Source: Parablautia intestinalis (lineage in GTDB: Bacteria; Bacillota; Clostridia; Lachnospirales; Lachnospiraceae). Taken from it: 64,000 nt of DNA. The notes under the pieces were generated by a model. It saw only the letters and a program-made list of their open reading frames with translations. It had not been told where the DNA came from and did no database searches. The translations under genes and the position numbers were made by a program. The stretch is taken from positions 310,001 through 374,000 of the forward strand of contig RAYQ01000001.1 in assembly GCA_003612395.1 (NCBI GenBank), read 5' to 3'. Numbering within the stretch: the first letter of the stretch is position 1; each line of letters starts with the position of its first letter. This document shows, piece by piece, positions 54,614 to 62,007 of this stretch.

Positions 54614-55371
54614 TTTTGCACCCCGCTTTCCTGAAAATACTCATTTACAAATTTCCGATATGTAACCGCCGCTGCGCTACGTGGGCTATACTTTTCCAGC
54701 GGCTCTTTATAATATGTCGCCGCCGTTACCTTGTCTGACCTCCTGATCTTCGTTTCAAATACCCTGTATCTGCAATGTTCACGCAGCCACTTTTCTGCTA
54801 CTTCGTTTTCATCTGTTTTCCTGTAATTTGTGAGAAGTATTCCAGCAATTTTTAATTTTTTATTTAATGATTTTAATCCCTCAATTTGCGCTGCTATCAT
54901 TTCTACTCCATCTATAGCCCAGTTATCAAGCATGACAGGTACTATAACTTCATCCGCTGCGCATAGCGCATTAATTGTACACATAAGCAGCGCAGGAGGA
55001 TTGTCTATAATGCAATAATCAAATTTATCTTCTATGCTCTGCAAATACTCTTTTATCCGGTTATCCTGCCTTTCCGCGCTTGCGCGAAGTGCGTTATCCG
55101 CTGCGAGAAGGGAAATATTGGCGTTTATAACCTGGAGCCCATGGCCTTCCCAGCGAATCGGGGAAGATTCTCTACGCAAAATTTCTGCCGCCGCACATGT
55201 CTCTTTTCCCTCCTCATAACAGTTAAAAAACTGACTGGCATTTCCCTGCGGATCGTTGTCAAACAACAAAACCCTCTTTCTATGCCTTCCTGCAAGCAGC
55301 GTTGCCATGTTGATCGCTGTAGTGGTCTTTGACACACCGCCTTTTAAATTGATGATTGCAATAGTTTTCAT
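54610..55371 (-). CDS. parA: ParA-family ATPase
   Basis: 253 residues with deviant Walker A NLKGGVSKTTTAINMA near residue 8, Walker A' LLFDNDPQGNASQF and Walker B DYCIIDNPPALL. It binds ATP and DNA and acts with ParB. The order ParA-MazG-ParB with overlapping genes shows one operon. Confidence 0.93.
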   Translation of the reverse strand: MKTIAIINLKGGVSKTTTAINMATLLAGRHRKRVLLFDNDPQGNASQFFNCYEEGKETCAAAEILRRESSPIRWEGHGLQVINANISLLAADNALRASAERQDNRIKEYLQSIEDKFDYCIIDNPPALLMCTINALCAADEVIVPVMLDNWAIDGVEMIAAQIEGLKSLNKKLKIAGILLTNYRKTDENEVAEKWLREHCRYRVFETKIRRSDKVTAATYYKEPLEKYSPRSAAAVTYRKFVNEYFQESGVQK

Positions 55372-55820
55372 CTGTCCTCCTGCCTCTCTTTCGCTCTGTC
55401 TTTTTGTTGCCTTATTGCAGGGTCAAAATCCGGATCATATAAAATTGTTCTTTTCCCCTGCAAATATTTTTCCAACTCCTGTGTAGCGTCTATGCTGCTA
55501 TAACATATAATTACTTTGTAGCCCTGCTCTTTTAATGCCCTGATCCACTCTTTCTGCTTTTCCGTTGGCTTATTTTTATCATATTTCATTTCGATATAGA
55601 GGCCCGCAAATCCATTCATTGGGACTGGCAGACAAAGATCCGGAACGCCCGGCTTTACACCCATAGCCTTAAAGCGTGCCGCCTCTTTGATATCCCTCTT
55701 TCCCCCATTTGGTATGTGAAACAATAATTTTAATTCGGGGAAACGCCCCGCGTTCCAGTTCGCCCAGTCTATCACTCCCATTTGCTCTGTATCTTCCCCG
55801 CGTTTTAAATTTCCGTACAT
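55368..55820 (-). CDS. VRR-NUC domain nuclease
   Basis: 150 residues with FHIPNGGKRD, GVKPGVPDLCLPVP, LYIEMKYDKNKPTEKQKEWI and GYKVIICYS, the core D...ExK and Q of the VRR-NUC fold. Phage members act on branched or flapped DNA during replication or recombination. Overlaps parA by 4 nt. Confidence 0.9.
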   Translation of the reverse strand: MYGNLKRGEDTEQMGVIDWANWNAGRFPELKLLFHIPNGGKRDIKEAARFKAMGVKPGVPDLCLPVPMNGFAGLYIEMKYDKNKPTEKQKEWIRALKEQGYKVIICYSSIDATQELEKYLQGKRTILYDPDFDPAIRQQKDRAKERQEDR

Positions 55821-55821
55821 T

Positions 55822-56205
55822 TTATCGCCCCTTTCTATTCACCATTGTGAAGGCGATCCCAGCCTCAATACCAGCCGCCACCGCTTCTCCGATTTTTAAC
55901 GCCGCCCGCGCCGTGTAGCCTTTTTCAATATCCGTCATTTCCAGCGATTTTCCGCATACTGTCATATCTGCGCCGCCCGCCACATCAATACCCATGTATA
56001 TCTGCTTTCCGTCCGGTGTTGCGCTCCGTGCCGCACTTTGTCCAATGCCTGCTGCCGCATTCCCTTTCAGATGCGCGGAAGCTTCCGCAAATAATACAAA
56101 TTTATTTACTTCATACCAGCTTTCATATCCTAAATCATTTTTTACTTTGATTTTCTTTATCTTCCCCTGCCCTGCTCCTACCTCTATGTCTAATACGTCA
56201 TACAT
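55822..56205 (-). CDS. uncharacterised phage protein
   Basis: 127 residues. N-terminal beta part (IKKIKVKNDLGYESWYEVNK), then an Ala/Gly-rich helical part (ARAALKIGEAVAAGIEAGIA). No family recognised. Set between the VRR nuclease and the methylase-like gene in the replication block. Confidence 0.6.
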   Translation of the reverse strand: MYDVLDIEVGAGQGKIKKIKVKNDLGYESWYEVNKFVLFAEASAHLKGNAAAGIGQSAARSATPDGKQIYMGIDVAGGADMTVCGKSLEMTDIEKGYTARAALKIGEAVAAGIEAGIAFTMVNRKGR

Positions 56206-56247
56206 TTTCCAAACGTCAGCGGCAGCCCATCTGCTGTCTTTGTCCTC

Positions 56248-56829
56248 TTAAATTTTGCTTTCATTCGCTTTTCCCTCACTTTCCGTTATTAACGGCCTTT
56301 TATACTCTGTCAATTCCTCAATAATCAGATCGCGCGGAAGAACATCACGGCAAAAATACGCCGTTGCAAAACTTACACCTTTTTTGTAATCTCTCATGTT
56401 CTGCGGATTATGAAACGCGATCCGCTTATCAAATGCTAAAATCTGTATGCCCTGCCTGAAATACTGGTACCGGGCTACGCCCTGCAGAGAATTAAGCGGC
56501 AACAATACTGCAAAAGGTTTCCCCAGCTCATACAGCCTTTTTATGACTGCATCTTTGTGCCTGAAGGGCGGGTTTGATACTATACAGTCGTATTCCTCCG
56601 GCTCATATTTAAAAAAATTAAGTCCATCCGATATATCCGATCGTATAGTTAAAAATCCTTTATCCCTGAATGACTGGTAAAACGCCGACCACTCACTATC
56701 AAACGGCATCCACACCCGTGCACCCTTTGGTATGTATTTCAGGATTGGATCAACTGCGTAATACGGTGTATATTGTTCCCCGCTTTCCTCTGTCCGGTCT
56801 GCTTTTAGATATCCTGTATTCAGTGACAT
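56248..56829 (-). CDS. phage N6-adenine methyltransferase-like protein
   Basis: 193 residues from MSLNTGYLKADRTEE, with GGAGGG upstream. The catalytic motif is YDCIVSNPPFRHKD (NPPF), with RVWMPFDSEWSAFYQSF before it. It lacks a clear AdoMet glycine loop, so it may be an altered or inactive member. It would be the third DNA methylase of the prophage. Overlaps the rep gene end by 10 nt. Confidence 0.7.
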   Translation of the reverse strand: MSLNTGYLKADRTEESGEQYTPYYAVDPILKYIPKGARVWMPFDSEWSAFYQSFRDKGFLTIRSDISDGLNFFKYEPEEYDCIVSNPPFRHKDAVIKRLYELGKPFAVLLPLNSLQGVARYQYFRQGIQILAFDKRIAFHNPQNMRDYKKGVSFATAYFCRDVLPRDLIIEELTEYKRPLITESEGKANESKI

Positions 56830-57644
56830 TTTTTCTTTTCCCTCCATGGTTTCTCTGTGATCTCTACTTCCCCCGTGTCCAGATTTAGAGTATAGCTTTC
56901 TTTTGTCTGTTTCCGGCTTGTCCCGTCATAAATCAGTGTATATGTAAAGTACATAAACCCTGTAACCTCATGCCAGCTTTCCGCTACACTGTCTTTGTCC
57001 AAATACCAGCCTTGGGGGATCTCAATCGTATGATTATATGCATTCCTGGCCTTGACCGTTGTTTTTACCGGCTCCGGTATCTTTAAATTTTTGCTGGAAT
57101 TGTACCGCCTTCCCGAAAATCCTTCACACGTTTTCATGGTTTTTTCAGAATATTTCACAAAGTATGAAGCCAGCTTTCTGTACTGCCCGCTATCGTCAAG
57201 CGGCTTTACATCAATCCATCCTTTATCCCAGCACCTTTTCAGCTTTGGGATCTCCATTGCATTTAATACCATATGGATATGCACAGCTCCCCTTTCCCCA
57301 ACTTCCGCCACCCACACATACTTTGCAATATCCCCTGCTGTCTTAAATTCCTTTCTTATTTTCCGGAGAAGCTTTTCAACGTCTTTCCTTAGCTCCTTTT
57401 TCCCTTCTGGCCGCTTTTCCTTCGCATATGACCATGTTACATACAGACTGGTGCCATCAAAATTTGCATTCATTGTCCATGTCAGCTTTTTTACTGCCTG
57501 TCTGCTGTTCACCTTCTCCTGTGCTTCGCTTGTCTTATTCTCTTTCTTTTTACGCGATCCTTCTTTTGTGTCGGCTCTCGTTGCGTAATAGTATGTATGC
57601 TGCTTCGTTTTACCTGCTTTGCAGATCTCATGCCTATATGGCAT
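56820..57644 (-). CDS. HUH-type rolling-circle replication initiator
   Basis: 274 residues from MPYRHEICKAGKTKQHTYYY, with GGTGGTGGGG upstream. The HUH metal motif is GERGAVHIHMVLN near residue 145 and the tyrosine motif ASYFVKYSEK near 187. Such proteins nick one strand and start rolling-circle synthesis. No DnaB-type helicase, primase or polymerase gene is visible, so this is probably the replication initiator. Its 206-nt leader contains three hairpins and an antisense transcription unit. Confidence 0.8.
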   Translation of the reverse strand: MPYRHEICKAGKTKQHTYYYATRADTKEGSRKKKENKTSEAQEKVNSRQAVKKLTWTMNANFDGTSLYVTWSYAKEKRPEGKKELRKDVEKLLRKIRKEFKTAGDIAKYVWVAEVGERGAVHIHMVLNAMEIPKLKRCWDKGWIDVKPLDDSGQYRKLASYFVKYSEKTMKTCEGFSGRRYNSSKNLKIPEPVKTTVKARNAYNHTIEIPQGWYLDKDSVAESWHEVTGFMYFTYTLIYDGTSRKQTKESYTLNLDTGEVEITEKPWREKKKCH

Positions 57645-57691
57645 ATTCCCCACCACCTGTCGATAAAATAATATGCTTAACAAGTCATAAC

Positions 57692-57709
57692 AGCGGCTTT
57701 CAAACCGCT
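57692..57709. other. hairpin near the rep ribosome site
   Basis: AGCGG / CCGCT stem with an 8-nt loop, 48 nt before the rep start. A second paired segment, CCGTACAC (57728-57735) with GTGTACGG (57768-57775), encloses the antisense promoter. These may be parts of a leader switch or a double-strand origin. Confidence 0.4.
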
Positions 57710-57716
57710 ATTTTTC

Positions 57717-57745
57717 TTGACTTTTTGCCGTACACAGCATATACT
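57717..57745 (+). promoter_or_regulatory. consensus promoter antisense to the rep leader
   Basis: TTGACT, 17-nt spacer, TATACT on the plus strand, opposite to rep and all neighbouring genes. No plus-strand gene lies downstream, only a terminator. Confidence 0.7.
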
Positions 57746-57751
57746 ATTATC

Positions 57752-57818
57752 AGGTTTTATTTTTGCCGTGTACGGTTTGGCCGTTGCAGATTTCCCGAAC
57801 TGCAACGGTCGTTTTTTC
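57752..57818 (+). ncRNA. candidate antisense RNA controlling rep
   Basis: Predicted transcript of about 65 nt from the promoter at 57717-57745 to a terminator with 9-bp stem CCGTTGCAG / CTGCAACGG (57781-57808) and then TCGTTTTTTC. It is fully complementary to the untranslated leader of rep. This arrangement matches countertranscribed RNAs of rolling-circle plasmids. Transcription is not shown. Confidence 0.6.
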
Positions 57819-57850
57819 GCCTATCTGTTTTCTGTTTTCAAAGTACATTC

Positions 57851-58075
57851 TTATTTGTGTCGCCTGCTGCCTCTTTCTTTTTCTTTTATTTCCTCTATCA
57901 TGCGTGCCAGCCCGTCTGCTGCCTGCTGCCAGTCCTTTATCTCCTGTTTAAGCTTTGCAATTCTTCTATTTACTGCACTAAGCTGATTTTTCAGGATGTC
58001 ATTTTCCTGTACCAGCCTTACATTTTCTTCTTTCAGTCTGCTTATTTCACCGGAAAGAGAGCTTTTATTTTCCAT
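57851..58075 (-). CDS. small coiled-coil protein
   Basis: 74 residues from MENKSSLSGEISRLKEENVR, a continuous coiled coil with heptad Leu/Ile and a basic tail (KEKERGSRRHK). A GTG 6 nt upstream is another possible start. It lies directly upstream of the rep leader. Function unknown. Confidence 0.65.
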   Translation of the reverse strand: MENKSSLSGEISRLKEENVRLVQENDILKNQLSAVNRRIAKLKQEIKDWQQAADGLARMIEEIKEKERGSRRHK

Positions 58076-58199
58076 AGCCACCTACTGTATAAAACTCATT
58101 ATTATCGCTGATTTCCCGCACGACTTTTATTTTATCCTTTGCCATTTGCATGATCCGGCAGCGAAGCCCCGTCCTGATTGTCACCGTTGCTGCTTTCAT
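58065..58199 (-). CDS. small basic protein
   Basis: 44 residues beginning MKAATVTIRTGLRCRIMQMA and ending YTVGGYGK. Its ATG overlaps the TGA of the preceding gene (ATGA), implying coupled translation, and its end overlaps the next gene. Beta-strand pattern with many Lys and Arg. Function unknown. Confidence 0.6.
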   Translation of the reverse strand: MKAATVTIRTGLRCRIMQMAKDKIKVVREISDNNEFYTVGGYGK

Positions 58200-58474
58200 T
58201 TTTTATCGCAGATAGCATCCACAACATTTAACATCATTGTGCGTACTGCATCCGGCTGTTTATATTCCCCTGCATCTTCTCCAAAAAGTTCATTGATCCG
58301 CTGTTTCGCCACTGATCGGCGGTTCTTTTCCTGTTGATATTTTATAGCCTCATCACATCCGCATAACATTGTGGCCGATTCCTCCAGCTGTGGAGCTGTC
58401 ATCTCTGCTCCGTTTTCCACAATTACACTCTGACCGCAGAAGCGGCATACTCCGGTACTGCTTTTCTTTGCCAT
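58196..58474 (-). CDS. small zinc-finger-like phage protein
   Basis: 92 residues with CRFCGQS and LCGCDEAI, likely a metal-binding site, then a helical region (QQEKNRRSVAKQRINELFGE). It is a recurrent type in Clostridial phage early regions with no known activity. Confidence 0.7.
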   Translation of the reverse strand: MAKKSSTGVCRFCGQSVIVENGAEMTAPQLEESATMLCGCDEAIKYQQEKNRRSVAKQRINELFGEDAGEYKQPDAVRTMMLNVVDAICDKK

Positions 58475-58489
58475 ACGCCTTTTTCTCCT

Positions 58490-58942
58490 TTATGTAAAAT
58501 GTCTAATAATTGCCAGCGCCGTTTCTATCGCTATCACCAGCGCAGCGGCAATCCCCACCGCCGGTATAATCCGCTGTGCATAAAGCTCTCTGACACGGCG
58601 CGCCCACATATTTTCCCGTACCGGATTTATAGCCAGATCGTCTATATACTCATGTGCAAATATTTTTCTTGTGTCCACGCCTCCATATTTCGCTATGTTT
58701 TGTGCGGTATTCTCGTTTACATAGTCAAATATAATCCCCTGTCTTTCGCACCATTTCACCGCATCCTGCAAATCTTTTCCCTTCCTGCATGTATACAGGA
58801 TAAGAATTGCGCCATCCTTCTTAAGCCGCTTACAGTATTTAATTGTTTCTGGTATAGGCTCTATAATTTCGGGGAAACACGTTCTGGCTAATGTACCGTC
58901 AAAATCTACAGCAACAACCCGGCTGTATTCCTGCCCGCTCAT
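58490..58942 (-). CDS. HAD-like phosphatase with C-terminal membrane segment
   Basis: 150 residues. Motif I is VAVDFDGTLART near residue 11, motif II ILYTCRKGKD near 50, and a late acidic motif is EYIDDLAINP. The last 25 residues (IIPAVGIAAALVIAIETALA) form a transmembrane helix, unusual for phage HAD proteins, which are normally soluble. Substrate unknown, possibly a nucleotide or polynucleotide 5'/3' phosphate. Confidence 0.8.
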   Translation of the reverse strand: MSGQEYSRVVAVDFDGTLARTCFPEIIEPIPETIKYCKRLKKDGAILILYTCRKGKDLQDAVKWCERQGIIFDYVNENTAQNIAKYGGVDTRKIFAHEYIDDLAINPVRENMWARRVRELYAQRIIPAVGIAAALVIAIETALAIIRHFT

Positions 58943-59646
58943 ACGTCTGATCCCCTTTCTTCTTCCTGCCCTTCTTCTTTGATTTTCCTGCTCTTTATCT
59001 TATTTGCGCATACTTCATATACTGTTACTAAATATGGTGGCTTTTGCCCGTCAATCCGTTTCCTGTATTCCCGCGACTGAAAGCGTCCGTAAATCTCTAC
59101 ATAGTCCCCGACTTCCAGCGCATTTGCCAAAAATGCCTGCCAGCCGAAGCATACACATGGTATATAGTTCGTCCCTTTATTGGAATTTACTGCGACTATA
59201 AGATTGGTAACTGTCCTTCGCTTTCCCTTTACTGTCCTGCTGCGCGTCTGCCTATAGTATGGAGGACGGCATATATTCCCTCGAATAGTAACTTCATTTT
59301 GATCATCTACAGGCGGATCGTTTACCGCTATCATTTCCGCATATATGTAAATCTTCACACGGTTTTCTTCCGGACGCGGATCATATACATTTTCTGTCCG
59401 GATTTCTCCGCCGATCATTACTTCCACGCCCTTTGTAATTTCTTCGATCCTTTTTTCCGTTCCGGCAGCACTCCCGTCAAACTGCAGGATAAATATATCC
59501 TTAGCCCCGCTTGGGCGTACACGCTCAAGCTTTGTTTCGTACAATCTTTTCCTCCATTCTGACGCATCCAATATCAGGTACGGCTTGTCCGTAATAATAC
59601 CGACAATTCCAATAGTATTGCTTCTTTCCATAATTTTTTGATCCAT
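58939..59646 (-). CDS. single-stranded DNA-binding protein with two OB-like halves
   Basis: 235 residues from MDQKIMERSNTIGIVGIITD, with GAAGGGAG upstream. The C-terminal half (VTIRGNICRPPYYRQTRSRT, TNLIVAVNSNKG, YIPCVCFGWQAFLANALEVG) is a clear OB fold of the SSB/PriB type. The first half looks like a diverged copy. It would coat single strands made by the HUH initiator. The C-terminus ends EERGSDV rather than the usual DDDIPF tip. Confidence 0.78.
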   Translation of the reverse strand: MDQKIMERSNTIGIVGIITDKPYLILDASEWRKRLYETKLERVRPSGAKDIFILQFDGSAAGTEKRIEEITKGVEVMIGGEIRTENVYDPRPEENRVKIYIYAEMIAVNDPPVDDQNEVTIRGNICRPPYYRQTRSRTVKGKRRTVTNLIVAVNSNKGTNYIPCVCFGWQAFLANALEVGDYVEIYGRFQSREYRKRIDGQKPPYLVTVYEVCANKIKSRKIKEEGQEEERGSDV

Positions 59647-59653
59647 GTGCCTG

Positions 59654-60031
59654 TTATCTCCCTTCATAATTGGGCAGTTTGCCTGACTGTGCATAAAAGT
59701 CATACAAATCTGCTTTATAGCATTTCAAAATATCTTCAATTTCTATATTCTGCCTTCGTGCCTTTTCTAATTCCTCCATGATAATGCTGTTTTCTCTGCT
59801 TAGCTCATCATTTTTTTCGCTTAACTTCTTTATACGCTCGTCATATTTTTCCGTTACTTCCAGATATACTTCCGGACTAATCCATCCCGTATCTTTTACA
59901 TTTTCCCACGTTGTACATCCTGTCATTGTCTCAATTACAGTAGACATGGTTTCCCTTTCAATTTCGTTTATATCTTTATACTGCCACGGCTGTATTTCGC
60001 TTATTTTCTTTTTCCTCCTTTTCCCTTCCAT
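59654..60031 (-). CDS. coiled-coil phage protein
   Basis: 125 residues with a basic N-terminus (MEGKRRKKKISEIQPWQYKD) and a coiled coil at about 65-110 (RIKKLSEKNDELSRENSIIM). No family recognised. It overlaps the end of the upstream gene by 56 nt. Confidence 0.6.
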   Translation of the reverse strand: MEGKRRKKKISEIQPWQYKDINEIERETMSTVIETMTGCTTWENVKDTGWISPEVYLEVTEKYDERIKKLSEKNDELSRENSIIMEELEKARRQNIEIEDILKCYKADLYDFYAQSGKLPNYEGR

Positions 60032-60254
60032 AAATTTTTAAATGTTCAATTGCTCTTTTATAACAATCTATTTCTGTTACTTCCTTTATTTTGCATATGC
60101 GCTTTTTCTGCGTTTCCCCCATATACTCCCATATTTCAATTATCCCGTCAGCGTATGCGCTAAAGTGCATATGTGACCGCAAGCTATATCTTTTCTGCAA
60201 TGGTCTGTATACTTTATAAAATTCTTTAACTACCTCTTTGTACTCATCTTCCAT
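59976..60254 (-). CDS. uncharacterised phage protein
   Basis: 92 residues, alpha/beta (VVKEFYKVYRPLQKRYSLRS, HFSAYADGIIEIWEYMGE). No family recognised. The long overlap with the next gene is in a different frame; both have ribosome sites and ordinary composition. Confidence 0.6.
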   Translation of the reverse strand: MEDEYKEVVKEFYKVYRPLQKRYSLRSHMHFSAYADGIIEIWEYMGETQKKRICKIKEVTEIDCYKRAIEHLKIYGREKEEKENKRNTAVAV

Positions 60255-60311
60255 ATGCCACCTTTTACGTAATTTACGCTTCAGATATGTTGCTTTCTTC
60301 CTTTCAGCCCA

Positions 60312-60500
60312 TTACCTGACTGCAAATTTTTCCATCTGCTTTGCCAGCTTTTCTGTATCAAAAAAAATTTTTCTTCCCCCGGGCCTTCGAAAAGCACATT
60401 TCTGATCCTGCATATGGGCCATCTGGTACAAAAAGGATTCCGGTATATTGCATTCCTTCTTAATTTCTGACACTGACATTATCTTTTTAGGAAACTGCAT
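60312..60500 (-). CDS. excisionase/AlpA-like DNA-binding protein
   Basis: 62 residues with a winged-helix MerR-like pattern: MSVSEIKKECNIPESFLYQM, then the wing RRPGGRKIFFDTEKLAKQM. Such proteins act as excisionases or early regulators. GAAAGGGGG precedes the ATG. It is the best candidate Xis in the window, though 2.7 kb from the integrase. Confidence 0.75.
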   Translation of the reverse strand: MQFPKKIMSVSEIKKECNIPESFLYQMAHMQDQKCAFRRPGGRKIFFDTEKLAKQMEKFAVR

Positions 60501-60638
60501 TTCTTGGCCCCCTTTCTATTTATTTCATTAAATGATCTTCGTGCATGCAATTTTATTTGCATTAATCAAGATTTAAAGTCTGGCTATAATCCCCGTTATA
60601 TAAGCGACATAGTAATAGTTTAGGCCCTTTACCAATGC

Positions 60639-60926
60639 TTAGTTCATTTCCTCTTTTACAATCTCAATAGCATCATCCAGTCTGATAAATAATTCCCCAT
60701 CTTTATATTCAGAATTTACTTCCAGACGTTCCACCACTTTATTTACGTCATGGGCGATAGTCCGGCGCTCATTTTTAAAATACGCATCTCTGATTGCATC
60801 TTTTGCCAGATGAATCATATCTGCCACATACTTATCAATTATGTTGAATACTGTCTTTGCAGATATTTTGCAACAGATTACAGATACAGCAGCCGCTATA
60901 ACTGCCGCAGTTACTATTTCTACCAT
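60639..60926 (-). CDS. small membrane-anchored protein
   Basis: 95 residues with one N-terminal membrane helix (IVTAAVIAAAVSVICCKISA) and a cytoplasmic acidic domain (VVERLEVNSEYKDGELFIRL). No family recognised. It lies in the early region, divergent from the DUF2513 gene. Confidence 0.6.
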   Translation of the reverse strand: MVEIVTAAVIAAAVSVICCKISAKTVFNIIDKYVADMIHLAKDAIRDAYFKNERRTIAHDVNKVVERLEVNSEYKDGELFIRLDDAIEIVKEEMN

Positions 60927-60942
60927 TTTTTACCTTCCTGTC

Positions 60943-60972
60943 TCGACAAGCTCCCTCCAAATTTGCTACAAT
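60943..60972 (+). promoter_or_regulatory. promoter of the DUF2513 gene
   Basis: TCGACA, 18-nt spacer, TACAAT preceded by an extended -10 TGC; the start codon is 51 nt downstream. The gene is the only plus-strand one inside the minus-strand early block, so it needs its own promoter. Confidence 0.55.
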
Positions 60973-61022
60973 CTTCTTATCAGCACCGCTATGTTGAAAT
61001 ACGAAAGAAAGGAGAAACATGT

Positions 61023-61403
61023 ATGCGAATTGATAATGAATGTATTCGCGACATTTTATTTACTGTCGAGGAAAACTCATTCTATAGAGATCCTTGCTGT
61101 ATCACGGATGAATGCCGAGACTACCCTAATCTGCAAAAATATGAAAATGACCAATTATCATATCATCTAAGATATCTCGAAATGAAAGGGTTACTATTCG
61201 TGCCATATTCTCATTTTGTAAATTGTTATGATCTGACACCTGATGGGCATGAATTTCTTGCTAATATTCGCGATGATAATAATTGGAAAAAAATAAAAAG
61301 TATTTCTTCAAACATAGGTTTTGCAAGCCTTAAAATTATTTCTTCAATAGCTGAAGGGGTCGCAACAGCCGCCATTAACTATAATTTAGGATTTTCCAAA
61401 TAA
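61023..61403 (+). CDS. DUF2513 family protein
   Basis: 126 residues from MRIDNECIRDILFTVEENSF, with AAAGGAG upstream; a longer open frame to the left is antisense to the membrane gene. Winged-helix-like N-terminal domain (YHLRYLEMKGLLFVPYSHF) and the LTPDGHEFLANIRDDNNW motif identify DUF2513, common in prophages and mobile elements with an unproven regulatory role. It is expressed opposite to the early genes, like a lysogenic gene. Confidence 0.88.
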   Translation: MRIDNECIRDILFTVEENSFYRDPCCITDECRDYPNLQKYENDQLSYHLRYLEMKGLLFVPYSHFVNCYDLTPDGHEFLANIRDDNNWKKIKSISSNIGFASLKIISSIAEGVATAAINYNLGFSK

Positions 61404-61574
61404 ATCCTGCATGTAATTTTTCACACACCATCTGATAAGTCTCTTAAATTCCTTATCAGATGGATGTGGAAAATGATTCTCTTCCATCCATGCAATATAA
61501 GCTGTCAGCCCAAGCTTTGTGGATATTAATAAAATTAAAAGGATAACGATTATAAATAATAGTAAAGCTGTCAT
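61386..61574 (-). CDS. small membrane protein of the phage early region
   Basis: 62 residues. N-terminal helix MTALLLFIIVILLILLISTK, then a short charged domain (WMEENHFPHPSDKEFKRLIR). Similar short proteins are found early in Firmicutes phages. It converges on and overlaps the DUF2513 gene by 18 nt. AGGAGG is 15 nt before the ATG, rather far. Confidence 0.65.
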   Translation of the reverse strand: MTALLLFIIVILLILLISTKLGLTAYIAWMEENHFPHPSDKEFKRLIRWCVKNYMQDLFGKS

Positions 61575-61610
61575 TTTTTGTTTATATAACCTCCTTTTTA
61601 TGTGAATTAC

Positions 61611-61847
61611 TTAAGCTGTGGTTTCTTGCTTTGTCGATTTCCGCTTGTAAATTCCTGCTACTGCTGCCAAATTTGCTGCATCTACACCAATTGCATCACA
61701 TAGATTAAAAAATTCTGCTGCTTCCAGTTTTCTTTTTTCATTTAGAATCGTTCCCAGTATCTGTGGTGATGTTCCCATCTTGTCAGCAACGTAACTTTGC
61801 TTGATCCCATTCTCTTTCATATATTCTTTTATCATTGTTCCTAACAT
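61611..61847 (-). CDS. Cro-like XRE regulator
   Basis: 78 residues, helix-turn-helix throughout (IKEYMKENGIKQSYVADKMG, TSPQILGTILNEKRKLEA). First gene of the leftward early operon and divergent from the repressor. GGAGGTG precedes the ATG. It probably shuts off repressor synthesis on induction. Confidence 0.85.
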   Translation of the reverse strand: MLGTMIKEYMKENGIKQSYVADKMGTSPQILGTILNEKRKLEAAEFFNLCDAIGVDAANLAAVAGIYKRKSTKQETTA

Positions 61848-62007
61848 TTTTTATCACCTCCTAAAAACAACGTATCATTGATATTTATTACATTACACTA
61901 TGTTTTATTGATTGTCAATTATTTATTCAATGTTTTATTGATTTTTTTCTTGAAAGTATTTAAAACGTATGGTAATATACAAATAAAAAAATGTGGTGAA
62001 AAATCAA
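61848..62007. promoter_or_regulatory. divergent lysogeny switch region
   Basis: Leftward promoter TTGACA-17-TAATGT on the minus strand (61913-61918 and 61890-61895). Rightward promoter TTGAAA-17-TAATAT (61950-61955 and 61973-61978). Two exact copies of TGTTTTATTGATT at 61901-61913 and 61931-61943, spaced 30 bp, and a weaker relative near 61871-61883. The first exact copy fills most of the leftward promoter spacer and the second stands between the promoters, as repressor operators would. Confidence 0.75.
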
